The notes under the pieces are model-generated. The model searched no databases. It was not told the origin of the DNA and worked only from the letters and a program-made list of their open reading frames with translations. A stretch of DNA of 64,000 nt from Sthenelais limicola (taxonomy: Eukaryota; Annelida; Polychaeta; Phyllodocida; Sigalionidae): assembly GCA_942159475.1 (NCBI GenBank), contig OW804094.1, positions 50,650,966 to 50,714,965 of the forward strand. Reading direction: 5' to 3'. The position numbers and the translations under genes were made by a program. Positions 46,763 to 59,659 of the stretch are shown piece by piece; position 1 is the stretch's first letter; each line of letters opens with the position of its first letter.

Positions 46763-48470
46763 ATATGAAGCAAGAAGTTGTGGTTGTTGACAAGTGATTT
46801 TAATGCTGACACATCGGTTACATTTATACCAAGAAGGCATTCTCCCGCTAGAGGTGGGGAGGGTAGTAGTGTGTACCTTGGTGGTCCGCTCATCATTGTT
46901 AGATAATACTGTTTATTCACAGTTTTCTACGACTATAATTTATATTTGAATATTAAGTACACACATCATAAACTTATTCCCTGCTTATAGAATTTTATAT
47001 TCCAGTAATTTATGAATATTCTAGCATATATACGTTCTCCCTCCTTAAATTCGTAACATAATAGTGATCTCTCCCATACCTAGTTGGGGGGAGCTGTGGC
47101 AAGGGGGAGGGGGGTATTAGTGTTGGTTTGGCAGCATATGTGGATAGGGGAATGTGGGCTCAGTAGTGTTTAATTACTGTGCAGCTTAAAGGACTAATTA
47201 CTGTGAGGGCTAGAAATGGGTATATTGTTGGGTGTGTAACTTAAAAGGGTATTAAATTGACCTTATTGTTGGGTCACTGGGGAGGATTGGTTACCTGACC
47301 GTTTCTAGGGAGACAAAGGGAGGACGGAGGACGCCACGTTTTAGAGTTGGTTTAGGCTGTTTGTGTTAAGGGTAATTCTGTAATTAAGAGATCTGTGAAG
47401 TGTATATTGATATAGGGTCAGTTTACTGGTGGACAAAGGGAGTTAAACCTGTACTGACAATCAATGTTTTCCCACTTTGTGTGGTAGGAAGGCTACGTGG
47501 GAACGTTGGTCTAGCGAATAGTTTACTTCCAGCAATTTAATTAATTATGGCCAACGCGACCCCCCCCCCCCCTGTTTCGTTACTTAGCTAAATAAAATAT
47601 ATCATAATTTCACAAGGTAATGGAGAAAGAGGGTAGGGATTGAGAGATAGACAGTGAGAGAAAGGAGGAGAGAGTGAAGGGGGGGATCTAGAAAGTATCC
47701 GCTGCAAGATTATTATGTACTGTTTTCTATAGTTGGGGTTGAACAGTAGTTCTTGGTGAAAGTAAATATAAGGAAAATGGTTGGGCACTGGATATCTAAC
47801 CTAAAAGTTTCTAATAGTATAGGCTATATGTACCCTCCCTCCCACCCTGTCACTCACAAAGCCTCAAAGCTAGGGCTTCGTCGACGGCAATTTTTGTGTG
47901 CAGACGTTTGGTTTGAACTGTCTGCAATTGTCTTTTGGAGTCCTGGACTCCAACGACCTGCAGACAGTTAGATTCTGTACATCGTTAGCTTTTTAATATG
48001 GTAATCCCGGATTTTCCACCTTTAATATGAGAGCCCCAGTTGTATGGTTTGTTTTGCTTCATTTGTTGAGTAGTGTACCCATGTTGTCAAGAAGCCTGGC
48101 ACTGAGACAGTGAGCACGGGTGGCGAGGCAAGTAAGTGTGTGAGCGGGAGGCTGTCAGATGAGTCACATGATAGGGGGTGGTAGTGTTCGTGTGACGATA
48201 CCCACAACCATAATTATTGTGCCATTTTAGTGTTTTTTGGCTACAGACATGTAGAAACTGTTTCGAGCTCATTGAGTTGTGAAACTATATCATTGAAGTG
48301 GAAATACAGTAAAAAAGGCGGGGCTTTACAGGAGGAAATGTGTGAAAGAGACACAGAAAGGTAGGGAGGCGTACTGTGTGGCGTGGGACCATATTGGTGG
48401 GGCATCGTTCAGAAACCTCTATATAAAGCTGACGCTTTTTGTAAACAAAAACGCGGATGGATGCCGATCG
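46763..48470. other. Sequence without recognised genes
   Basis: Includes a run of 12-13 C at about 47560 and a short GA tract at 47620-47700. No supported gene. Confidence 0.4.
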
Positions 48471-48474
48471 TCTA

Positions 48475-48905
48475 GAGAGACAGAGGGGGGAGAGTGATCA
48501 AGCGAGAGAGAGGGAGCGAAAGAAAGGATCAAAAGGAGAAGGATCGAGAGAGAGAGGGAGTAATCTAAGAGGCTAGGAGCCTAGAATTAAGGAGGGGGAA
48601 CAGATGAGCAAGAAGTACCAGCTATATATAGGTAGTAATGCTGGAAAATATAAGATCCTTTTTGAGAGTTTATTCATTTATAATTGTGAGTTATTCACTC
48701 ATTCCAAGAGAAAGAAAGGAAAGAGAGGGGTGGGATCAAAAGAGAGAGAGAGATTGAGAGAGAAAGTAGAGAGAGTGGTGGGAGAGAGACAGGGATGGGA
48801 GAGAGAGAGAAAAGAGAGAGAGAGAAGGCCGGGTGGGAGAGAGAGAGCGTCGGGAGAGCGTGAGAGAAAGGAAAGATATAAGTACCAGAGAAAACGGGAG
48901 TGAGT
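48475..48905. repeat. GA-rich polypurine tract
   Basis: AGAGAGAGAGATTGAGAG-type repeats in two blocks (48475-48605 and 48705-48900) around a short unique stretch. Confidence 0.88.
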
Positions 48906-49532
48906 ATATTGTGTATATATTGTAAATAGCACACGGCCGTCCTTCCCAGAGCTGAGTTTGAAGCAGTTTATCTTCACTTACCTGCAGTCAGGAGCAGTCA
49001 CTATAGTGCGCACCCAGAATAATTAATATCTCACAAATAATCTCTTCTTTTGATCTATCCCTTTTTATCCCGTCTTTATCTCCTTCTGTTTTCACTTGAG
49101 TTGGGTATAATGATCCCGCAGTTGGTTTCTCTTCACCACGCATAAATCGTTCACCTTCCATTCTTTCTCTCTAAAGTAGTTGAGTAGAAATATTTCTGCG
49201 CAGATGGAAGCAATTGCGATGTGTAAGGGATTTATTAAAGCAGTGTTCCCGGCGAAATTGACCAGAAAACACTATTCGTTCCACTTCTTTTCTTGTTGTG
49301 GTCCTTAGCACTGTCGAATGGAAGACAGTGCAGTGGCACGTTATTGCATCGTACATATCAGACATGCCTCTTTTATCAAGTGCAAATCAATAATGATGAT
49401 TTAGTAATGTATATGCCCAGATGGCAGGTGTTTTTGAATAAAGGGTCGTACAACACAAATTATGTTGTATTGATTTGAATTAAGAAGTAGTACATGTATG
49501 AGGTAAATTATAGATTCCACTCCTTGGAATAG
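48906..49532. other. Sequence without recognised genes
   Basis: Short frames only. Confidence 0.35.
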
Positions 49533-50706
49533 AGGATTTGCATGTCAGCCATCTTGAATCATAATTCGCATGGAATTATCGGAATGGTATGTCAGTGTAA
49601 AGGCATCTCATGCAGGCCTTAACGGTATAGAGGTGCGTCTGAAAATACGACCCTATGCGGCTCCTGGTTGAACTATAATAGCCAGTGGTCATTCTCATAT
49701 GAAATAATCTTTTAGCAATGGCCTCCTAGCTAGTGTCTATTGTCTAAATCAAAATTCATTTCCATCATTTTTAGTCTAGGAGCTAATTCCTAAAAAGGCG
49801 CTATAAACGCGATTCTGTGCCCCGGAAAATGATAGTTAGGCGATGATTTTTGTGTGCCCATTGTCCTGGGAGATCAGGATATGGCACTCGTTAGTTTTGT
49901 TAGGTGGGTATTTCGCATAGGTTCTCTTGTTGCCATAAGAAATAAACATTTATCCCTGTGGGAAACATAATCACAATCATATTGATGCAAAAACACCATC
50001 GGCTGATGCCCCTATATGCAAATGAGTTAAAAGTGTGCAATGACGAATATCAATGTGAAATGAATGGCATCAGCCAGAGCAGCCACAAAAAGTAGACATG
50101 GTCAACTTTACAGGTCTCCAACTTGTTTTTGATCGGGGTAAGATGATTTCTTTTTGTTAATTTGTGGGATATGACCTCAAATGAAAGTGTAGCAAATCTA
50201 AACTAATTTGGACTGGACATCTGTTTATTATTCTATAAAACGTGAAAGCAAAACACTAATAGACTCCCATATTAAACCATTGTTTTTTTCATGTGACTCG
50301 ACCGAAAAACCTAACGGGTTAACATGTATTTCTTTTCTTTTATATGTTTCTTCTGTGGTAAGGAACAATTCCTGAATTTTGTATGGCAATTGGACTAGTC
50401 GTTTATTTTTCATTGAACTGTCCTATATACCTTTAATAGCCCTAGCCAACAATTAGATTTCATCTTTCCCATCATGCATTTAACAGTGATCCAATGTAAA
50501 TAGCCATGTGTTTTGCACGTTTCCACCTTTCCGATCAAGCATTTGGTTTTTAGAGATCCTTTATATATAAGCTATGATATAAGAATCTTGTATTTTACGA
50601 TAGAAATATTGCTATATATCTGTATGTCTGATTTAAACTGAGTGCATCCCATCATGCTCTGTAATAGACATGCGCAGTGAGACCTGCAAATCCCCTATTG
50701 CCTCAT
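49533..50706 (+). repeat. Dispersed repeat family R, interrupted copy
   Basis: The left part (49533-49640, CAGCCATCTTGAATC) and the right part (about 50440-50706; TTTCCCATCATGCATTT twice, ending GCAAATCCCCTATTG) match family R. About 800 bp between them has no counterpart in the other copies and is probably an insertion. Confidence 0.55.
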
Positions 50707-52190
50707 ACATGTGGACAGACTAAACCCCGTGAGGGGACTTGTTTATCACCCATTATAAATAAAATCTGTAAAAGATAATGTAATTCACCAATGGTACACT
50801 ATAATGTGCTCAATTGTGCTGCCTTCTTATAATATATGTCTAGTTCAATCTCCGAGATTCTCGACCTGTGGATCGTGACTTACAATGCTGCAAAGATTTA
50901 AAAACATGGCAGAAACGTTTGGCATAAGACAACAGACACGTTACTTGATACAAGACAGAGCTTGTGGTCGACCATGTGACCTGGGTCAGGTCATCAACAT
51001 GTGTATTATTTTCCTTTAGAAACCCTCTCAACCAAACCTAACTTAAAGTTGCATTCCCTGAACATTTTCTACTTTTTGTTCTATTCTTTTCAACACATCT
51101 ACGGGCAACCCATCTAAAATCATTTGTTTTGCTAAAGGGTTTCTATAACGTTGACATTTGTATTCGGAGGAATCGCCCGAATCCCTTCATGTGATGACCT
51201 CACTTATCAGCGCCGGCAGTTGTCTGACGGTGATTAGACTTCAAATTCTTGTATATATATATATATATATCACAAGCATGCAGCAACACGATTGATAAAT
51301 CCAGTTCTATAATTCATAATTGAGTAACTCTTGTATAAACATATAACAGCAGCAGAATATTGATAAATACAGTCCCATAAGTCATAATAATAATATTATG
51401 AGTGAATTTGGTAAGATTTGTTTGGTTGTAATAGTTGAAAATACAGCTTTAAAACAAAAAAGAGCGCAACAGAATCAACGCAATACCAAATATATTTAAA
51501 TATACCTATAAGTATATTTAAATATAGTAGATATAGTATTTATCTTTTTTCAGCCGAATTTACTAAAATTGTGTAGAGCTGCCGATTGTACACTTTCTAC
51601 AAATCTGACCCATAAACGGGGCAGGGGTAAACAAACAAACTCACTCTCAAATAACCTAAACTTTAAATGACGAGGAAAGAACAATTCAATAAAACCGAAC
51701 AAAATCAATGCGAGATAATAATCAATACGAACTATAACTACAATTACCTAGGATATGGATATATATCATTTGTTTTTATATAAATTTACTACATGTGTGG
51801 GGTGATGGGGCCTGGCGCCTGGTTTGAGGTGTGTGTGTGTGGTGGGGGGGGGGGGGGGGTTAGGGTGCAGTGGCCTGGGATAGCGGTGGGGTGGGGGCAG
51901 GTGCATATTTCTGTGTAACAAGCGCCTTCGGTACTTGATCCCACAGTCCTTATAATATCTTTATTATTAAGAAAAAGCCAGACTTGCAAAAATGAACACT
52001 GGAAATTTATTTAAAATCGAAATATAATAATCAGAACTTAAGACTATTTCAAAACATTATTATTAGTTAGCAAACAAGAAAGGAGAGAGATCGAGAGGTC
52101 ACAGAAGGAGAGGGGAAGGACAGAGAATGGGAGAGATGCAAAGCAGTGGTCGAAATACTAATTAAAATAGGTTTCCCTACCAGGCAAGCT
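50707..52190. other. AT-rich sequence with microsatellites
   Basis: (AT)n at 51252-51270, GTGTGTGTGTGG plus a run of about 17 G at 51825-51860. No supported gene. Confidence 0.45.
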
Positions 52191-52194
52191 ACTG

Positions 52195-52372
52195 ACCCAA
52201 ACTGGGTATTCTAAAGATTTCTGTGAAAATTTAACCATCAAGATCGCTATAAGATGGTTTGATTCCTATTTAACCAATAGAAAGCAAAAAGTAGTAATGT
52301 TTGGATATGAATCCAGCACGCAACCTATTGAATGTGGGGTCCCCCAAGGATACATTTCAGAACGTATACGCT
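52195..52372 (+). pseudogene. LINE reverse-transcriptase scrap
   Basis: Translates as IAIRWFDSYLTNRKQKVV.. and IECGVPQGY, the RT block around motif B (GVPQG) of a LINE. It stops where another LINE's A/T-rich tail begins (about 52375), so the second LINE inserted next to or into it. Confidence 0.75.
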
Positions 52373-52374
52373 GT

Positions 52375-53372
52375 TTTTTTGTTTTTTTTAAGATTTTATT
52401 TTCACAGGGTACAACACATCCAGGAGGAGTAGGATCTTCTGGTGGAACCCAGCTTAGACGACAAATAATAACATTCATTGAATAACCATGTATATGTACA
52501 CTAGTATTAACTAGGATTAGGCATTAAATACATAATATCATATCTACGGAAAAATAGAGATAACAAGTAAGCAAGACAAGGAAGGAAAGGAAAGGCTAAC
52601 CTCTAGCAATGAGAGTGACGTCTTCCATGAATTTACATACATCAGCAGAAAAAATAAAATAAATGGAGTTTGAAGCAGGTAAACCTCTGACGTATGAGAG
52701 TGGCCTGTTCATTAACATTCAAATGTTCATTGCTCAAGAGCTATGGAACTACTGACAATATGACAGAAGCGAATTTCCTTTTATAGTTGGTGGTGAGGAG
52801 ATAGGGTGTACGGTCCAAACATGATACTCACTAGCGCCATCTATATTTACTGTTAGGACTGAACACTAGGTATATTATGGAGGATATATAAAGGATCAGA
52901 AAAGTGTCTGATCAAGCCATTTTTTCTGGAGAGATTTAAAGGTTTCTATGTTGCCAATATTTCTGGTTCTTGGTGATAGTTGGTTCCATGCTTTAGTAAC
53001 TTTGTTAATAACAGTATTGTCACCACATTTTGTTCTAGAGAAGAAGGTATATAAGAGAGGGGCTTCATTCGCTCTTGTGGGATTGTCAGTATTTCGTGTT
53101 CTGTAGTAGTTAGATGTTGATCTATAAAAGCCCTGAATTCTAAGATGAAATTCTCTTCTATTGTACAGTAGGGGGATTTTTAGGTCCTTATGTAGTTCAG
53201 ATGTCGGGTAGAGAGGTTCAACCCTAAGTATTGATCTGAGTGCTTTATTTTGGATTTTCTGTAGTTTGTTAAGGTTACATTGGTGGGTATTGTGGTACAG
53301 AATATCACCATAATCAAAGAAGGGGAGAATCTTTCTTTTATAGACTAGGAGGGCTGATTTCATAGTGAGTAG
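52375..53372 (-). pseudogene. 5'-truncated LINE (C-terminal ORF2 plus 3' UTR)
   Basis: The minus-strand frame 53363-52896 reads RKILPFFDYGDILYHNTHQCNLNKLQKIQNKALRSILRV, the conserved post-RT block, and ends FKSLQKKWLDQTLF. The 3' UTR runs to about 52375, ending in A-rich sequence (T8 on the plus strand). Endonuclease and RT are missing. Confidence 0.82.
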
Positions 53373-53597
53373 ATGGCCATTTCCACCAATTTGACAACAT
53401 TAGGGCCTCTAGCCCCCCCCCCCCCCTCAGGGCCCCCAAATAAAATCTTGCATTAATCAGATGAGTTGTTATTTTTTATGAACCTTATATATATGTGTAT
53501 TGAACTGCCCAGTATGGAACCATTCTGATTATTAGTTATTTTTATTACAGGGGGGTCGGGAAATAGCTCCCAAATAGGCAAAAAGGGCTAAAAACAG

Positions 53598-54506
53598 CAT
53601 GAAGATTAACGACATATCATGTGAATAAGAACATAAAATGCAAGGAAAGTTAATATTTTCATTTTATTTAGCACCATATCATATAATTTGTGTAGGAATA
53701 GACTGCAAAATTAATATAAAATGAACAATGACAGTTAAAGTATAAAAATCTATCACAAATTGAGTCTGGAAACAAGGATATATTTTCTGCCTCACTTCTG
53801 TGCAGAGCCCAACAAAGTAACAAAAATATAAATATAAATAGAGTAGAAAACCATTCGATTTAAAAAGTGATAACATCTTACTAGACACTAATGTTTTTTT
53901 CCAGTAAGGACTTGTGTGTTAAACTTCATGATATATTAATTTTAAATGTTATAAATACAATATATTAATTTCAGGATACTTTCATATACAGACATTGCTA
54001 TGGGGAGCAAATGAAGATTAACGACATAATATCATGAAAAATTAGCAATTTTAGAGCTTTTTGCTGTCTACTCTGTAACCTTAGCATGCCATAAGTTTGT
54101 GAGTTTTAAGAATAGAGACAATCTTATACAGATGCATTGTCCAGTGGATGACGATTCATGCCATATATACTTTCATGTATCTAATGTCAATATTTCAGAA
54201 ATTATCTTATGCACTGCATATCGTGACCACTGCATATTTTAACATTTTTAAAAATAAAAATGCATTTACTGGAGCCATAGTCTCATCAATTCTCATCCGA
54301 TTTGAATAATTCAAAATTCACTGTAATGCTGACATTCTTGCGGTTTGTTTGGTGTATAACATATGAATGTCTACTGTAAATAGTTCTTCTACGATGGTTA
54401 AGCGCAAGTATTTGTCACTCATTTTCCTGTGACACATCACATTTATATGTCGTTAATCTTCACATATATGTCGTTAATCTTCACATATATGTCGTTAATC
54501 TTCAAA
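53598..54506. mobile_element. Non-autonomous element with GAAGATTAACGACATAT motif
   Basis: The 17-bp motif lies at 53598 and 54012 on the plus strand and three times in tandem, inverted, at 54450-54503 (ATATGTCGTTAATCTTC, period about 23). The interior is AT-rich and non-coding. The layout matches the elements at 1-770 and 26231-27915 with a different motif. Terminal repeats beyond the motif are not obvious. Confidence 0.5.
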
Positions 54507-55468
54507 CCCATTTTCCAGTAATAAGCATGTAAAACCTAGTTGGAAATTCTTATTTTCGATGTTAACTCATATATGCCCAGAGGGGTCGTTTTCGACCCAG
54601 GGATAATGATGTAGTTACTTCCACTTTTATTCGGGGAAAAATAAAAAATAAGTATAAAAAGTAGGTCTCGAGCAAGACCAACACCCAAGGCAACATTTCT
54701 AGGTCACACGTCATGACATCCGAATTCATGACGTCACGTCATCACCGAACGTCGTCTGCCTCTGTTTACGCTGGCAATGGCAAAAAGAAAAAGGTGAGTT
54801 TACACCATTTTTCCTCATCTGATTTTTTATATCATATTGACTTTTGTTTAAAACGGGAGAACACCGAATGTTTACGAGTGGGTCGAAAACGACCCATTGG
54901 GGCAATACGTAGTAAAAAAACGTCATGCGTTGACGTCCTAAACAAGCCGGGGCCGGGGCATTGATAATGTCATGTTATGATAGCGTGTGACAGCAGGAGT
55001 GGCCTAATTCATTTGGCTGTAATATATAAACCACTTGTAGCAGACTGATACAAATTTAGACACATAATGATCGGAAGATTCTCATTGTATATCCTAAAGC
55101 ATTTAACTCTAGCTTGCAAATTGAGTGGTGTGTGATGAACTGAATTTGAATCGCTGACTCGTAATTTCCAACTAAAAAAATATACATGCCGCAGGAAGAG
55201 TAGGGTAGATTGATTTGGATGTAAAACATAATTTATCTAGAACAATGGGACAAAACATTAGGAACTATATTTCCACACTATCCTCCTGTGTGAAATGAAA
55301 GCATTTGATGCTACCACTATTAATGAGATAGATACAATGACTTGAAAATGGCTCTTCCGGTCGACGTCAAGGACGCAAAAAGTTATTCCATGTCACCAAC
55401 CCAGGGTGTTGTGTGGTGGGGAGTGGGTGTGGCCCATGTGGGTGGGTGTGTTGATGGGGGTGCGATAA

Positions 55469-55835
55469 TGGCCCCCTCACACTATACGACAAACGACGAG
55501 TCGGGAGGTCTAAGACGGATTTTCCCGTCGGGAGGGGCCGTTGGGAGCAGTTTCAGCCGACAAAATGCCAGATTCAAATGTTGAATCGGGTCTGATAGTG
55601 TGAGCGGTCGTCGGGAGGCCTACGACGAGTCGGGGGGCCTACGACTCAGAAAAAAGTAAAAGAACAAGCTGTACTAACCGTTACAACCGTTGTTGTAACG
55701 GTTACGACGACAAAAAACACTCTTTTCTAGTCGCCGTGCTCCCGACTCAAGTCGGCTAGTGTGAGTGGTCGTCGGGGACCGTCTCCCGTCTTAGACCTCC
55801 CGACTCGTCGTTTGTCGGATAGTGTGAGGGGGCCA
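55469..55835. mobile_element. 367-bp MITE, PIF/Harbinger-type (TAA target duplication)
   Basis: Ends TGGCCCCCTCACACTATACG and its near-exact reverse complement; the inverted arms extend about 50 bp (through GACGAGTCGGGAGGTCTAAG). It is flanked by TAA at 55466-55468 and 55836-55838. A further inverted pair inside (CGGTCGTCGGGAGG.., AACCGTTACAACCG/TTGTAACGGTT) makes it nearly palindromic. The 3-bp TWA-type duplication is the Harbinger signature. It has no coding capacity. Confidence 0.9.
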
Positions 55836-57185
55836 TAAGAATGTGTGGAGGGGGGTTGGGGCGTTAACCTTTAAGTATTTTAGGTTAATATTGATTGTAC
55901 TATGCTTCTGTTTTATATATTCATAATTCAACCATATAAAAGCCAAATGTCAAAAAGGCTTATAACTGCATGGCTACCAACCAGTCGAATATTTCTTTAG
56001 GCCTGTAGGAAAAATAATGGAGAATGATTATAGTAACAACAAAACTACAGACACACTGCATGGATAATCGAATAATATCAATTATGATCAATTATCCATT
56101 CAAAGGCTACAAAATAGAGCCATACAGAAGACATCTAAAGTTGATTTCTCCATTTCTAAGGTTGAAATACACGACCAGTGTAATAATCTGTCTGCAGGCG
56201 CGGCGAAACTGATAAAATATGGGGGGGCAAACTTCTTTTTTTTTGGGGGGGGGGATGAATTTGCATTACCCTCCAATAGTGTAATAGAATCGAAATATTT
56301 CACTCACACCCAATACTTTCATCAGGAAAAGGGGCAGATTTAATATGCCTATACTACCATATTACTGAATAAATCTTTAAATTTTAATGTGGTATACTAT
56401 AACCCAGGGCAGGGGAGAAGACTTTAAAGGGGGGTCATACAATTTTACACAAGAGTTTTTTGCAAATTCTTCCCTCTCCCAGCAAATAAAATGTTCACAT
56501 AGTAACAGAATTATTGAGAGGGCCAGCCCCCCCCCCCCAATGTAATTATTGGGGGGGGGGGGTGCAAGTACTGCCCTTACCCACCCACCCCCAGTCACTT
56601 GTAAGAAACAGGCAGGACATTTCTATTCTATTATGTTATGTTATATCTTTTATTCAATCTGCACGAGGTGCTAGAAATAATCGAAAATGAGGAATTCACA
56701 GAGGCAGACATTTACATTGAACCGCCCGAAGAAGATCTCTCAGAGGAGGATTCGGGGGAGGAGAACGAGGTCACTCTGGACAACTTACCCGGCCAATCCT
56801 TCAGGTTGGTTATCTAAAATTTATTATTGTAATATTCCCTGGTAGACCTTATCAATATCAGGTTTATAAATAGGCCCAAACTGACAAAGCTCTAGGCTTA
56901 GATATGGGTCAGAAAATGTAGTTGCCAGCTCTACATATTTAGTATTTCCTTACAGCTATTAGCCAATATCTTATTATTATTTTTTATTAGTTATAACAGT
57001 TAACTGTTGGCCTTTTTTCCTGTTAGCTGTATATCCTTTATGAGTTATATGTTTTTTAGCATCACGTTTCCTGGGTGGAAATAATAGGCCTATGAATGAA
57101 TATATGGGCAGTTCTTATGAAACGTCGACAAATGCTTTATTTACACGTGGAAACAGAATATCAATGTCTAAGCGTCATACCTCTT

Positions 57186-57584
57186 TTAGTAGATAGAATA
57201 ATTGTATAACCATACAACTTTAGGAAAGTCAGATAGACATGTCGGGGTATTCAATGTTTTTGAAATTTTGTAAAACACATAAATATTCGCTGAGGTATAA
57301 GCATAATAATTGACTGCATTCAGGTACAAATATATTATTTCGACGAAAGGTGGATTATTACAGCCTTGCCAAGTATAAATTGCAATAGTGTAATAGCAAC
57401 GATTATGAAAATCAGTAGAAACAATATTCATATAATCTTTAGACTTATCTAGAAATGAAGCGGACGTTCTCAGGAATACATAATACCATGTGTATGTTGA
57501 TACGATCAGAATTGGCAAAGATATGATATAAACAAAAAATGGGAAAAACGTCAAAATTGCAATTAAACTCCTGGAATCGACCAC
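57186..57584 (-). CDS. Unrecognised hydrophobic ORF, 132 aa
   Basis: An open minus-strand frame with two or three strongly hydrophobic stretches: LIAILTFFPFFVYIISLPILIV near the N-terminus and VEIIYLYLNAVNYYAYTSANIYVF near the C-terminus. The last has a loose resemblance to the seventh helix of peptide GPCRs (LNxVNxxxY). It lies in the gap between piggyBac exons. It could be a fragment of a receptor gene caught in the insertion, or chance. Confidence 0.25.
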   Translation of the reverse strand: MVDSRSLIAILTFFPFFVYIISLPILIVSTYTWYYVFLRTSASFLDKSKDYMNIVSTDFHNRCYYTIAIYTWQGCNNPPFVEIIYLYLNAVNYYAYTSANIYVFYKISKTLNTPTCLSDFPKVVWLYNYSIY

Positions 57585-58867
57585 ATATAATATAGATTGG
57601 TTTCATTTTCTAGGGATGTACAATTGACAGAAATCATCTCTTCCCTCATTCCGTCACTCACCATGTCAATACACATCATGGCATTCCTTTTATTTTTGTT
57701 TGATTACAAAGAAAACATATTCTTCTTTCAGGAAACATATACTTTTCCATACTTATCTCTATTATTTTTGGCACCAGTGTGCCAACAAAATAATAATAGC
57801 TAATATCATATTCGAAACAGATATGTCCCTTATATATTTTGCTAAATTTTCTATACTCAAATTCAATTTGTTACTTATTGATAGGCTGTTGAAATGCGTT
57901 TCCGGGATGACGCTCATACTACACAAAATTCAGTAATCCATCTCTGTTCAGACATAAAAAACAAAATAGTTTGAAATTATTTCTTATTTCCTTATTTGTC
58001 CACTCCAAAATACATTTATTTCTTTAAGCTCTTCATTGATGATGAGGTTGTAGATCTGTTTGTTACTGCAACAAATGAATATGCTGTTCAAAAAAACCAA
58101 CCACTTGTGTCACCCACTCAGAAATGAAAACATTCTTTGGGATACTTTTGTTAAGTGGGTATTCAGAGTTACCACACCGAAGAATGTATTGGGAAAGGAA
58201 TCCAGACACCCACAACAGCCTTGTTTCTAGTTCCATGCGACGAAACAGATTTGACAAAATAATGCAAAATATACATGTAGCTCTCAACAGTAGCAGTTCA
58301 GATAGATTTGCGAAGGTTCGCCCTTTGATTGAGTTGGTCAATGCTAGGTGTAAGAAATATGCCCCTATGGTGTCTGATCATTGTGTAGATGAAACCATGG
58401 TACCATATTTTGGCCGCCACGGGGTGAAGCAATTTATGAAAGGAAAACCAGTGCGGTTTGGCTATAAGTTTTGGTGTGGTGCGACAAGGCTTAGCAAAGG
58501 TGGACCATTTTTTGCGATCCTACAAAAGAGTTATTTCTTCATCTGTGTATATATGTCCCATAGCTTTTAGCCTCGTGATGAATTAGATATGTGTCTGAGC
58601 CAATAATGCAAACTTCTTCTGTTTTTAATTTTTAGTATTCATTCCTTTATTAATTATTATATGCAACATCATGCATGCACCCTGAGAAATGGCGATGCAA
58701 TGTGGATCTGTAAACATCTACATTTACTAAGGAATTTATACATTTCGTGACGGTAATATTATATACTATTTATTCAATCTTCCTTCTCATGTAATAACAT
58801 CTGTGATATCACATCGATTGAGCAACTTTTAAATAAGTGTCCGTGTGTGTGCGGAATGGGGGGAAAT

Positions 58868-59645
58868 AATTTTTTTTTTTTTTTTTTTTTTTTGTACAAA
58901 TCTTTATTCAGGGAGATAAACGGCAGTTGCCAATGTTTTTTAAATGGTTCGGGTAAACCCGGTATTCCTTCCATAACCTGAAATTTCTCTGTTTCTAACT
59001 GACGTAAATTGTAGCTATCGTAATTAGCTGGTAATAAACTTATACATCATTTCTTCGGAGAGTATAATATAATGAGTGAGTAATAATGGGATGAGATGGT
59101 ATTGGTGATTGATGAAAAAAGTTGGGATAGCAAATTGTACATAACATAGTTTCAATGTTGGGTTAGTATGCAGTTACAATATAGGTATACGGATGGTTTT
59201 TGATAGTAAACCAGTTTTCAGTCTATATTTGAAATTACAAGGTGGTATTATGTTTTTTATGTTATCTGGTAATTCATTCCATTGTAATATTCCCGCATAT
59301 GTGAGAGACTTTTGATATGCGGCACATTGGGGCCTAGCTACTTCGAAATTCAGCCTCCAGTTTTCACGTAAATCGTAGGCTCTATCGCCCTTTTTCTTAA
59401 TTACCCAGTCAAGTCTACGATGATGTAATTGCTTATGATAGAACTTGACATTGTTAAAATAGATGCGTTCCTGCACTGTCATGACATTAGCAAGTCTGTG
59501 CAGGTCTTCAAAATTGTGTCTTCTGGGCTTTTTTAACGCAAACCTCAGCGCTTTATTTTTATTTTATATCGGTCTTTGAAATAAGGTCTTGTTGGCCTTT
59601 TATACAGACTGGCGTACATCCAAGTCTGGAAAGAATTAATCTTTC
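58868..59645 (-). pseudogene. 5'-truncated LINE with poly(A) tail
   Basis: Minus-strand 59482-59174 reads RIYFNNVKFYHKQLHHRRLDWV.., then LTYAGILQWNELPDNIKN.., the C-terminal block of LINE ORF2. Upstream pieces continue to about 59640 in other frames. The 3' end is a run of about 21 A (58868-58889 as T on the plus strand), preceded by ATAAAGATTTGTAC, a poly(A)-signal-like sequence. The tail proves the orientation. Confidence 0.8.
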
Positions 59646-59659
59646 ATCTATTTTTGAAA

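Larger units (their letters stand above)
54713..58560 (+). pseudogene. piggyBac transposase remnant
   Basis: Exon 1 (54713-54793) ends KKKK|GTGAGT in phase 0. Exon 2 (56668-56804) continues in phase 0 as VLEIIENEEFTEADIYIEPP.., an acidic N-terminus typical of piggyBac proteins. A segment is then missing before 58030, where [19 protein letters not shown] matches the start of the DDE_Tnp_1_7 domain. A one-base frameshift at about 58121 leads into [26 protein letters not shown] and [16 protein letters not shown], which holds the first catalytic Asp, then [13 protein letters not shown]. The frame leaves the family after RLSKGG, so the remaining catalytic residues and the C-terminal Cys-rich domain are gone. 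It cannot be active. Confidence 0.82.
54566..58570 (+). mobile_element. Broken piggyBac-like DNA transposon
   Basis: A TTAA at 54562-54565 is followed by a possible left end (CTCATATATGCCCAGAGG) with the palindrome GGGTCGTTTTCGACCC (54583-54598), repeated at 54880-54895. Coding pieces: exon 54713-54793 (27 codons), exon 56668-56804 (acidic, ending QSF) and the DDE part 58030-58560. The right end is missing. A MITE sits in the first intron. Assignment to piggyBac rests on the transposase, not on the ends. Confidence 0.7.
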
